A DNA stretch of 27,038 nucleotides. It comes from CAZHMN01 sp964533705 (GTDB lineage: Bacteria; Electryoneota; B3-LCP). The position numbers and the translations under genes are program-made. The notes beneath the pieces were generated by a model. It was given only the letters and a program-made list of their open reading frames with translations, was not told the DNA's origin and made no database searches. The stretch lies in the NCBI GenBank assembly GCA_964533705.1, contig CAZHMN010000038.1, positions 1 to 27,038 of the forward strand, in the 5' to 3' direction. Within the stretch, counting starts at the first letter, position 1; every line of letters starts with the position of its first letter. Of the stretch, positions 7,711 to 15,782 are shown one piece after another.

Positions 7711-10700
7711 ATGTTTCTTTCCGATATATCCATCAAGCGGTCGGTCTTGATGACCATGCTCATCTTCGCCTTCGTGGTCATGGGAATCTTTTCATTGCTG
7801 GGACTGGGGATTGATTTATTCCCGGAAATCGAACTCCCTTACGTGACCATCACGACCATCTACCCCGGAGCGGGTCCTGAAGAGGTGGAAACCCTGATTA
7901 CCAAACCGATTGAGGAAGAAGTTTCCTCGATTTCGGGACTTAAAACGGTAACTTCTATCGCTCAGGAAAGCATGAGTCTGACCTTTCTTGAATTTGAGCT
8001 GGGTCGTGACGTGGATCTGGCCGCCATTGACGTCAAGGATAAGGTGGACGCCATTCGCATTGACTTGCCGGAAGACGCGGAAGACCCACAGGTCCAGAAA
8101 TTCGATATCACCGCCATACCCATCATAAATCTGGCCGTCTCCAGCCCGCGCCCCTTAGATCAACTCTATATCCTGACCGATGAGGAAATAAAGGAACGAT
8201 TGAACCGCATTGATGGCTTAGCCAGCGTAGAAATAACCGGTGGTAAAGAACGGGAAATCCACGTTGCAGTAGATCGCCGCAAGTTGCAGGCACGAGGTTT
8301 ATCCATCCTACAGGTCGTTCAAGCGCTGGCGCAGGAAAACATCAACCTGCCATCCGGGCATATCGCAGCCGACCACAAGGAATACAACGTGCGGGTCAAA
8401 GGTGAATTCGACAGCATCGAAGAAATCCGCAATCTTTACCTGCCGATGATTCCGGATGAACCGGCCGTGCGGCTGGCGGACATCGCCACCGTAGAAGATA
8501 CCTTCGCCGAACAGCGGGAATTAGCCCGAATGAACGGCAAGTCATCTGTGGGGCTGACCCTGATCAAGCGATCGGATGCCAACGCGGTAGAGGTGGGGCG
8601 AAATGTCAAAAAAGAGTTGGAGGCTTTGAAAAAAAGTCTCCCTTCCGACGTCAAAATCACCTTTGCCCGTGACCGCACCGAATTTATCGAGAACTCCGTC
8701 GCAGACGTCTTCAATAACCTCATCATCGGCATCCTCCTGACGGCTCTGGTTCTCTTTCTCTTCCTGCACAATTGGAAGAGCACGATCATCGCCGCAGTCG
8801 CCATGCCGGTTTCCATCGTTTCCACCTTTACGCTTCTAATGTTCGCGGACTTTACGTTGAACATGATGTCCTTGATGGCGCTAGCCATCTCCGTGGGCAT
8901 TCTTGTGACCAACTCCATCGTCGTCTTAGAAAACATCGAACGCTTTCAGAGAATGGGGAAATCCGACCGTGAATCTGCCTCTATCGGAACCAGCGAAATC
9001 GCTGTAGCGGTGGTCGCCGCAACTCTGACCAATGTCGTCGTTTTTACGCCCATCGCCTTTATGTCCGGCATCATAGGGCAGTTCTTCAAGCAGTTCGGTT
9101 TGACGGTCGCTTTCGCCACCCTGTTCTCCCTTTTAGTGTCATTCACCCTGACCCCAATGATGGCTTCGCGCCGCTTGAACTGGTTTGTCTATGCACTGGC
9201 CGGTGCGATCACGGGTTCACTGGTCCTCTTTGCTATTGGATTTAAAACCTTTCTGGTTATCCTCGGCTTGATGCTCATCATCGGCATTTTAACCCGGACG
9301 GGAGTGCTCCAGAAGTTCTTCACGGCCTGGGATCGTCAGTACGAGAATCTGGCAGTTTCCTACCGCAAGGCGTTGATTTACTTCTTGAAGCACCGGCTAT
9401 TGCTCTTCGGCTCGGTCTCGCTGCTTTTCATCGGAGCTCTCACGCTGGGAGCCGTGTTCATCGGCTCCGAATTTTATCCGCAGACGGATGAGGGCAGCTT
9501 TGCCGTATCCATCGAGATGCCCGCCGGTGCAACCTTGGCTCAGACGGACGGAGTCCTGCACCGAATCGAAGATGAAGTCTCCCGCATTCCGGAAGTCGAG
9601 ACCTTTTACAGCGAATTGGGAAAGAACGAATCCGGAGAATTCTCGGTCAATGAAGGAGTTCACCTGGGCGTTGTTGTCGTGCAACTCCAGGATGCACCGC
9701 CCCGCAGGAGATCAACCTTTGAGATCGTTGATGAACTGCGCCCCCGATTAGTGGACATTCCCGCCGCTCAGATCATCGTTCGGCCGACCTCCTCAATGGG
9801 CGGTGGAGGCGGCGCCGACCTTGAAATTGATGTGATCGGACCCGACATCGAGGTTCTGACTGCGCTGGCCCATCAAGTGGTTGACATCGCCGGACAGGTT
9901 CGAGGCGTGGTGGATCCCCGCAGCAGTTGGAAGACGGGAAAACCCGAGCTGAGAATTACGCCGCGACGCGAAATGATGGCTGACCAGGATTTGACCGTCG
10001 CCCAAGTCGGAATGAGTATGCGCACCATGATCGAAGGGCAAAAGGTTTCCAAGTATCGCGAGGGCAGCCGTGAATACGACATCAAAGTCAAACTTCAGGA
10101 AGCCGACCTGCAACGCATCGAAGAAGTGCCCGACTTCAGCGTTATGGCCAAGAATGGCCCGCAAAAGATCGTCAACATCGCCAATACAGAATTCGCTGAA
10201 GGCCCCTCGCAAATTTTGCGCAAGGATAAAGAACGCATGGTGATCGTTTCAGCGGAACTTTCCGGCACCACCATTGGCGAAGCGCAAAAGCATATTCAGG
10301 CTGCCTTAGATACCTTAAATCTCCCTGAGGGCTATTCAATTACGTTCGGCGGAGAATCCGAACATATGGCGGAATCTTTTGCGGATTTGGGAAAGGCATT
10401 GATCCTCGCCATTATTCTAACCTATATGCTGATGGCGGCCATTCTCGAATCCTACATTCACCCTTTCACCATCATGATGACCCTACCCCTGGGGCTGATC
10501 GGTGTCCTGCTGGCCTTGTTCCTGACCGGCAATTCTATATCCATCATCTCCCTGATGGCAATCATCATGCTGGTCGGCATCGTCGTCAACAACGGCATTC
10601 TTTTGATTGATTACACTCAGAAACTTCGAAAGGAGAAGGGAATGTCTCTCCACGAGGCGATCTTACAGGCTTCTCCCACCCGGCTTAGACCTATCATTAT

Positions 10701-10890
10701 GATCAACACGGCGACGGCGTTGGGCATGTTGCCGCTGGCGCTTGGTCTGGGAACCGGCGGCGAATTCCGCGCACCCATGGCCGTCTCGGTCATCGGAGGA
10801 CTGCTCACCTCAACACTGTTTACCCTCTTCCTAATTCCGGCGATTTATTACACCTTTGAAAGCTGGAAGCTGAAATTCGCAAAAAAATAG
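7711..10890 (+). CDS. RND efflux permease (AcrB/HAE-like) with altered proton-relay residues
   Basis: Inner-membrane pump subunit of 1059 residues, close to the family's usual 1030-1050. The order is TM1 (about 10-32), a periplasmic porter domain (about 35-330), TM2-6 (about 333-480), TM7 (about 560-580), a second porter domain, and TM8-12 (about 890-1045). TM4 reads GILVTNSIVVLENIER, placing Thr400-Asn401 where AcrB has Asp407-Asp408. TM10 reads VGIVVNNGILLIDY, placing Asn960 where AcrB has Lys940. The RLRPI of TM11 is kept. Residues about 491-530 add two hydrophobic stretches between TM6 and TM7, where AcrB has only an amphipathic helix. These features suggest an unusual coupling mechanism; the substrate is unknown. 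AAAAGGAA lies upstream of the ATG. It is the last gene of the operon. Confidence 0.92.
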   Translation: MFLSDISIKRSVLMTMLIFAFVVMGIFSLLGLGIDLFPEIELPYVTITTIYPGAGPEEVETLITKPIEEEVSSISGLKTVTSIAQESMSLTFLEFELGRDVDLAAIDVKDKVDAIRIDLPEDAEDPQVQKFDITAIPIINLAVSSPRPLDQLYILTDEEIKERLNRIDGLASVEITGGKEREIHVAVDRRKLQARGLSILQVVQALAQENINLPSGHIAADHKEYNVRVKGEFDSIEEIRNLYLPMIPDEPAVRLADIATVEDTFAEQRELARMNGKSSVGLTLIKRSDANAVEVGRNVKKELEALKKSLPSDVKITFARDRTEFIENSVADVFNNLIIGILLTALVLFLFLHNWKSTIIAAVAMPVSIVSTFTLLMFADFTLNMMSLMALAISVGILVTNSIVVLENIERFQRMGKSDRESASIGTSEIAVAVVAATLTNVVVFTPIAFMSGIIGQFFKQFGLTVAFATLFSLLVSFTLTPMMASRRLNWFVYALAGAITGSLVLFAIGFKTFLVILGLMLIIGILTRTGVLQKFFTAWDRQYENLAVSYRKALIYFLKHRLLLFGSVSLLFIGALTLGAVFIGSEFYPQTDEGSFAVSIEMPAGATLAQTDGVLHRIEDEVSRIPEVETFYSELGKNESGEFSVNEGVHLGVVVVQLQDAPPRRRSTFEIVDELRPRLVDIPAAQIIVRPTSSMGGGGGADLEIDVIGPDIEVLTALAHQVVDIAGQVRGVVDPRSSWKTGKPELRITPRREMMADQDLTVAQVGMSMRTMIEGQKVSKYREGSREYDIKVKLQEADLQRIEEVPDFSVMAKNGPQKIVNIANTEFAEGPSQILRKDKERMVIVSAELSGTTIGEAQKHIQAALDTLNLPEGYSITFGGESEHMAESFADLGKALILAIILTYMLMAAILESYIHPFTIMMTLPLGLIGVLLALFLTGNSISIISLMAIIMLVGIVVNNGILLIDYTQKLRKEKGMSLHEAILQASPTRLRPIIMINTATALGMLPLALGLGTGGEFRAPMAVSVIGGLLTSTLFTLFLIPAIYYTFESWKLKFAKK

Positions 10891-10910
10891 CCAGACAGAT
10901 CTACAAAGAG

Positions 10911-10940
10911 AAGGCGACCCTAAAAAGGTCGCCTTTTGTT
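10911..10940 (+). terminator. Rho-independent terminator of the efflux operon
   Basis: A 9-bp stem, AAGGCGACC (10911-10919) and GGTCGCCTT (10927-10935), with a 7-nt loop followed by TTGTT. It lies 20 bases after the permease stop and 30 bases before the stop of the convergent gene. It may also stop that gene weakly, although the T-run on the minus side is poor. Confidence 0.85.
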
Positions 10941-10970
10941 ATAACGGACTAAAAACCTTGATACCTCATT

Positions 10971-12443
10971 CTATATCCCCGTTTTGACAATTTCAGGGGT
11001 AATATCCCTGTACCGCGGCTGGCACATCCCGATTTCAGCGTTGACATAGGTGGGATCGCAGATGGTATATCTTTGTGCCTTGAACAGCACAAAATCGCCG
11101 GGAATGGGATCGTTGAATTTCACGGCTGTGGCTACATGCCCGGGATAATCTAATCCAATGACCTCCAATCCCGTCAAGCTCCGCACCAAAAAGGCGAATA
11201 GCACAGCCCTATCCTCGCAATCGCAGTAAGGATAAAACAGGGTCTCCTCAGGGAAGAGGAATTTCTCACGGCCGAATTGGTCGGCATCAGTCTTATACGA
11301 AAAAGCGGTCTGAACGAATCTGAGGAGGATATTCACCGCCTCCGCTTCCGATCTGTCCTTGATAATCGGTTCCAGTGCATTGAGTAAAGAGTATCCCGCC
11401 TCCGGCGATAAGGATGCGGAAAAGTACACCGCTAAATCCGTCTGCGGGTAAGCGTCGAAAAATTCGACGATAGGCTTATTGTATTTGGCAACGACTGTAT
11501 AGTCCTGCCCCCGGTACTCGAATTTGAAAACTCTCTCGACCGGAACTCTGATGGTTGTCGGCGTTCGAATAATTTTAACGTCAATGGGCTTCTCCGCCCC
11601 CGGATAAGCATTCTCATAAACGTATAACGAACCGATATGCCCGATATTCTCGGAAAAGGGCGCAACGTAATAGGTATTGCTTCCCACTGTAAAACGAGGC
11701 GTTTCGTACCATACGTAACTTGACGGCAGCAGAAGGAAAACCCGGTCGCCGTTGTACCCCACTCTGGCATCGAATCCCGACTTGACCAGAAGGTACCAGG
11801 TGAGCAGCGTCGCCCCATTCGCCGATTCTGGATAAATGGCCTTCGCCGCCTGGTGTAAGAAGATGCCGTACCCCCAGTCATTTAAATTCATCTTGACCCG
11901 ATAATAATCCGCCTCCTCGAGAAATTTGCCGTAATCCGCTCGGCTGACGGTGTCCCAGAAAGAGCTGATCGACTGGTTGTCTATCCTATTCCCTACATAC
12001 GCCACCAGAGTGGGGTCGTAGTTGATCTCAACGGGAGTCCCGAAAAACGTGAATTCGAGCTTTCTCATATTAAGCGGTTTAATTGGCAAGGGCCTCTTTA
12101 CTATTGGTGGGCTTTCGGGGGGTGGTGCAGGTTCCACGAACTCTATTTCCTCCACCGGCCGGCTGCGTTCGAAAGTCTCCTCGAGGGAGGTCATTTGAGA
12201 TTCCGGTACTTCCGCGACGGGGACGGTGATTGGTTTGGGTTTCGAATCAGCGACCAAGCCGGGAAGCATGTCCGCTTTCATCCAGTCTTTCTTGAGTAGC
12301 TTGGCAAACTCGAGGTCTGTTTTGTATTTCAGATCATGGGAGTCCGGCGCTGTGCCCCCCTTGTACTTGTCCTGAGCCCTGCCGATTGACAGCATCAGGC
12401 AGAAAATGAGGGATAGAATTCCCAGGCATTTCCAATTGAACAT
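10971..12443 (-). CDS. Secreted transglutaminase-like (papain-fold) protein
   Basis: Exported protein of 490 residues. Residues 1-23 are a signal peptide (GRA-Q). A Pro-rich stretch lies at about 104-122 (EPAPPPESPPIVKRPLPIKP). The C-terminal domain carries a transglutaminase-like catalytic set: Cys409 in YCDCEDRAVLFAFLVR, His436 in YPGHVATAV and Asp463 in YTICDPTY. This is the pattern of transglutaminase-like cysteine peptidases ('DCEDxA ... GHxxxxV ... xxDPT'). It could act as a peptidase, amidase or cross-linking enzyme outside the cytoplasm. Unlike its neighbours it has no sorting tail and ends at ...VKTGI, so it is probably periplasmic or released. GAGGT lies 6 nt before the ATG. It is convergent with the efflux operon and separated from the upstream peptidase gene by a strong terminator. 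Confidence 0.8.
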   Translation of the reverse strand: MFNWKCLGILSLIFCLMLSIGRAQDKYKGGTAPDSHDLKYKTDLEFAKLLKKDWMKADMLPGLVADSKPKPITVPVAEVPESQMTSLEETFERSRPVEEIEFVEPAPPPESPPIVKRPLPIKPLNMRKLEFTFFGTPVEINYDPTLVAYVGNRIDNQSISSFWDTVSRADYGKFLEEADYYRVKMNLNDWGYGIFLHQAAKAIYPESANGATLLTWYLLVKSGFDARVGYNGDRVFLLLPSSYVWYETPRFTVGSNTYYVAPFSENIGHIGSLYVYENAYPGAEKPIDVKIIRTPTTIRVPVERVFKFEYRGQDYTVVAKYNKPIVEFFDAYPQTDLAVYFSASLSPEAGYSLLNALEPIIKDRSEAEAVNILLRFVQTAFSYKTDADQFGREKFLFPEETLFYPYCDCEDRAVLFAFLVRSLTGLEVIGLDYPGHVATAVKFNDPIPGDFVLFKAQRYTICDPTYVNAEIGMCQPRYRDITPEIVKTGI

Positions 12444-12546
12444 GTCCGCACCTCTATTCAGAAAATATCTTCACGAATGAAACAGATACCTTCGCCTCTT
12501 GGTTCCCCGAGGGCTGAACCGGAAAGCATGAAAAACCGAACGATGC

Positions 12547-12578
12547 AATAAAAAAAGTGCGGCGGTTTCCCGCCGCAC
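12547..12578 (-). terminator. Rho-independent terminator after the first C25 peptidase gene
   Basis: A 9-bp GC-rich stem, GTGCGGCGG (12557-12565) and CCGCCGCAC (12570-12578), with a 4-nt loop. On the minus strand it is followed by TTTTTTTATT. It lies 33 bases after the stop at 12611 and separates this gene from the transglutaminase-like gene. Confidence 0.92.
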
Positions 12579-12610
12579 ACACTATTTCTCAGGATATTTT
12601 TGACTTGAAA

Positions 12611-15496
12611 CTACTTCATCAGCATCATCTTGCCATTCGAGCTGAACTCCCCCGCCTCTAAGCGGTAGAGGTAGAGACCCGAAGCCAGATCAGAAGCGTC
12701 AAAGGTCACTTCCTGTAAACCGGCCTGGCGATAGCCGTTCACCAGCTCTGCGACCAGACGGCCCTGCAAATCGTAAACGGCCAGGTGGACGCGAGAAGCT
12801 TCCGGCAGGCTGAAGCTGATCGTGGTCGTCGGGTTGAAGGGATTGGGAAAGCTGCCAATCAGCAAATACTGCTCGGGAATATTGGCATTATGGTTGTCAG
12901 CAAGCTCTCCTTCGAACGGTTCGCCGGCATTCGTCCATTCATTGTCCAAATCCGTGCCTCCCGACCCATCAGAGCTTAGTTTGCTGAAAGTGAAACTGTC
13001 CTGGTCGATGATATAGCTCGGATACTGCCCGACATAGGCGTTGTAGGTATAGGTTCCGGCCGGTGCTCCCGCAGGTACGTTTTGTGTGCGGTCTCGGCTG
13101 GTAGACCAGTTGCCTGGGAAATTAAAATTCTGGACGGGTCCCAGAGTGGGGCCGTAGCTGGAACCATTGGGTAGCGTTACGTCGCACCAGATGTCGGCGA
13201 CTTGCGCTGTTGAGCCATTATTGCTTCCCTCGATGTTATAGTCAAAGCTCCCTCCCGAAGCCGGGATCTGGATAGGCGTGCCATAAGGCGTGAGAGTAAC
13301 CTCGAGGTCAGGTGTGGTGCCCGTAACCTGTACGTCGGCGATGTAGCGGTAGTAATTCGCCTTGGTGACGGTCACACGCATGATCCCTGGTACCGGCGGA
13401 GTGATGGGAACCGATACGGCCGATCCGGTCCCTTCTGCGCTACCCAATACGCTGCCGAACTGGCTGATGCCGATCAGCGAGCCGTCGTTGGCGGTCACGC
13501 TGAAGTTCGTGGCTCCGCTGGAGACGGTGCTGGCGTGACTGACGCTCAAATTCTGGGGAATTTCAGAATAGAGAGTCATGAAGGCATCGCCGTGATGGTG
13601 AAACAGGTAGTAGGTCTCATCCTTGTTCGACGGATTGTATGGCCAGGATGACGCCTGAAGATAGTACTTTCCGCTGACGTTGGCGAAGCCCGGACGCAGA
13701 TTTTCTTCGCCGTAGGGATCCATACCGTATCCCGGATCGAAATCCGGCCACATCAAGTCGTACATGCCCCAGATGAAGGTGTCATTGACGAAGGAGTAAG
13801 ACACGTTCGTTGCTGCATGAACTCCCAATGCACCATTCTGCATGCGATGCATTGCTTCAGCGAAGCATTCTGAGCCGTCGTTAAATTTGCCGGTCAAGCA
13901 ATTCGTCGAGAATACGTAGGGATACATATTGTTGTACAATCCGCTGAGGTTCGAGTTGTGATAACTGGGTTCACCCCAGCCGTTGACCGACCCATGATCG
14001 CGGTGCTGCACCAGGAAGGCACCACTGTTGATGGCATTGTTGACCCCGCTGGCGTTGCCGCCCCAGTTGGTCAGGTACGACGGCGAAGAGGGAATATAAC
14101 CTAATCCACTCGGCCCGAAGTAGTTAACCACCATGTACGTATTCGAGTTGCTTGACCAGATGGAACCCGGAGTTCCGGAGTATATGGCATACTGGCGCAC
14201 CGGATCCTTGCCCAGTACGGTGTCGAAATACCCGTACACCACTTCGCAGGCTAGGATGAACCAACGCTCCGTCTGCCAGCCACCAGCCATCAGGGGATGC
14301 AGGTAAAAGTTAGGATCCGTATAGGGTTCCCTTTCATAATCAAGCATCTTGCCGATCATCGTCTGAAGATCGCTGTAATTCTGTGCAGTAATGCGGGCTA
14401 AATTGAGATCCGGCAGGTGGTTGCCGGTTCGATCCGCGTAGAAGTTGTCCGACACGCAGCTGTACCAACCGTAGCTGTAAGATGGAGCTGTGATTCCGTA
14501 CAGGTCGCCCGAATTCTGGTAGTCCGAGAGGAGCAGAACAGCCACCGGCGGCGTGCTCCAGTTGTAGTAGGCGTCATTAATGTAGTTTTCAATCGCCGTG
14601 GCGTTGTTGCCCCCAATTTCGGTCAGCGTCGTGATTCCGGTGATGATGCCCTGCTCGTTGCGCCATTGCTTTAAGGTGTCCGCCCAGGCGAGGAAATTGG
14701 GATCATCGGGTACGATGATGATGTACTCGACGTTGTCCTCATCGGTACCGTGCGCCCGATTGAAATTGATCTCCGGCAGCGACTCATAGTTCAGCAGATT
14801 TTGGCGTAGCACCGGCTCCCACCAGCGGCTCCGCAAACGATCCTCGCCGAAATGGCCGTTGCCTCCGTTGAAGTTGACTCGAACTCGAATGTCTTTGTAA
14901 ACCAGAAGATCTTTGCTCACCGGGTTGTACTGAAATGGTGTGATCCCCACGGTGATGACGTCAACGCCGCGCATCTGAGTGGGTTCGCTCATCATCACCG
15001 GCTTAGCCGGATAGTACGCATTCTGATTGTAAATCTCCGGATTTTTCTCGTACTTCAGCGGCGAATCATCTGTCTCAACGGGTATTTCAAAAGCTGGCGC
15101 GATGTTCATGTTATGATAGATCTCAGTACGATAATCTATCACTTCCAGCTCCGGCCTGGCGCCTTGCGGCATGGCAATGAAGCGGCCCGTTCCCGGCAGG
15201 TTGGGCGCTCCGGCGTTATTGGGCAGCAAAACACCGGGGATTTGTACGTTCTGATATCGCTCTCCGTCCAACATCATATCCTGGATGTTCATGAACGGGA
15301 CGGAAAAGACGATTTCAACCCCGTACGCATCCTGCTGAACCAGGTTAAAGCCTGCCTCGCCCCAGTTGCCCTCGAAGGTTACAGTGTTTCCGAAAGCTGC
15401 CGCAGGCGAAAACAGGAACAGGATGGCGACTGCGAAGACGGAAGCCAGCGTAACGTTCATCGTACAAATCTTTCTCTTGGGTGTGTTTCTGTGCAT
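12611..15496 (-). CDS. Gingipain-like C25 cysteine peptidase with T9SS-type tail (HRDHG type)
   Basis: Secreted endopeptidase of 961 residues related to gingipains. The signal peptide spans residues 1-35 (core NVTLASVFAVAILFLFSPAAAFG). A C25-type propeptide region spans about 40-240. The catalytic domain spans about 257-645. The likely dyad is His501 in QHRDHGSVNGWG and Cys533 in STNCLTGKF, followed by ECFAEAMHRMQNGALGVHAAT, which matches the gingipain block after the active Cys. An Ig-like domain spans about 646-725, the pre-tail module 731-842 and the sorting domain 883-961 (FPNPFNP ... GKMMLMK). An AAGGAAG stretch 5-7 nt upstream supports the first ATG; a second Met (residue 13) would also leave a good signal peptide. 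Cleavage specificity cannot be deduced. The gene has its own terminator and candidate promoter. Confidence 0.92.
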   Translation of the reverse strand: MHRNTPKRKICTMNVTLASVFAVAILFLFSPAAAFGNTVTFEGNWGEAGFNLVQQDAYGVEIVFSVPFMNIQDMMLDGERYQNVQIPGVLLPNNAGAPNLPGTGRFIAMPQGARPELEVIDYRTEIYHNMNIAPAFEIPVETDDSPLKYEKNPEIYNQNAYYPAKPVMMSEPTQMRGVDVITVGITPFQYNPVSKDLLVYKDIRVRVNFNGGNGHFGEDRLRSRWWEPVLRQNLLNYESLPEINFNRAHGTDEDNVEYIIIVPDDPNFLAWADTLKQWRNEQGIITGITTLTEIGGNNATAIENYINDAYYNWSTPPVAVLLLSDYQNSGDLYGITAPSYSYGWYSCVSDNFYADRTGNHLPDLNLARITAQNYSDLQTMIGKMLDYEREPYTDPNFYLHPLMAGGWQTERWFILACEVVYGYFDTVLGKDPVRQYAIYSGTPGSIWSSNSNTYMVVNYFGPSGLGYIPSSPSYLTNWGGNASGVNNAINSGAFLVQHRDHGSVNGWGEPSYHNSNLSGLYNNMYPYVFSTNCLTGKFNDGSECFAEAMHRMQNGALGVHAATNVSYSFVNDTFIWGMYDLMWPDFDPGYGMDPYGEENLRPGFANVSGKYYLQASSWPYNPSNKDETYYLFHHHGDAFMTLYSEIPQNLSVSHASTVSSGATNFSVTANDGSLIGISQFGSVLGSAEGTGSAVSVPITPPVPGIMRVTVTKANYYRYIADVQVTGTTPDLEVTLTPYGTPIQIPASGGSFDYNIEGSNNGSTAQVADIWCDVTLPNGSSYGPTLGPVQNFNFPGNWSTSRDRTQNVPAGAPAGTYTYNAYVGQYPSYIIDQDSFTFSKLSSDGSGGTDLDNEWTNAGEPFEGELADNHNANIPEQYLLIGSFPNPFNPTTTISFSLPEASRVHLAVYDLQGRLVAELVNGYRQAGLQEVTFDASDLASGLYLYRLEAGEFSSNGKMMLMK
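12971..13306 (-). repeat. Pre-tail module, copy 2
   Basis: Residues about 731-842 of the first C25 peptidase. Landmarks are IPASGGSFDY, NNG, DIWCDV, GPTLGPV, RDRTQNVP, GAPAGTYTY, YPSYIID and FTFSKL, followed by a WTNAGE linker. It is most similar to copies 1 and 3. Confidence 0.85.
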
Positions 15497-15587
15497 CGTG
15501 TCTTCCTTTGTTTTATGATTGTGAGCAGCTCGTTAGTTCATAACATCAATAAGTAGATCAAAATACGATATGATGTAATCAATTAAC

Positions 15588-15616
15588 AATATACAACATA
15601 ATTTAGGCGAAAACAA
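15588..15616 (-). promoter_or_regulatory. Candidate promoter of the first C25 peptidase gene
   Basis: On the minus strand, TTGTTT (15611-15616), a 17-bp spacer and TATATT (15588-15593). It lies about 90 bp before the start codon in an AT-rich, otherwise featureless spacer (15497-15725). The -35 match is weak. Confidence 0.35.
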
Positions 15617-15725
15617 AACAAGAAAAAGCACATTTTTATTCAGGCATGTTTTTAACATTGTTAAATACATCTATCCTCGCTGCCGCCGAGTTAATATTGG
15701 CGAATCGCCGATCTACATAAAGTTA

Positions 15726-15755
15726 AAGGTCACTCCATTGATATAGAGTGACCTT
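15726..15755 (-). terminator. Terminator-like hairpin after the second C25 peptidase gene
   Basis: A perfect 10-bp stem, AAGGTCACTC (15726-15735) and GAGTGACCTT (15746-15755), with a 10-nt loop, 28 bases after the stop at 15783. On the minus strand the following run is only moderately T-rich (AACTTTATG), so termination may be incomplete. Confidence 0.65.
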
Positions 15756-15782
15756 CGTCAATTTAGTGATTTTTTCCCGCGC

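Noticed and set aside
8436..8936. 166-codon minus-strand frame opposite the RND permease
   Set aside because: It is antisense to conserved permease sequence and its composition is typical of a shadow frame.
14852..15556. 234-codon plus-strand frame antisense to the first C25 peptidase
   Set aside because: It lies opposite a well-supported peptidase, has no recognisable domain and no ribosome site. It is a shadow of the opposite-strand codon use.
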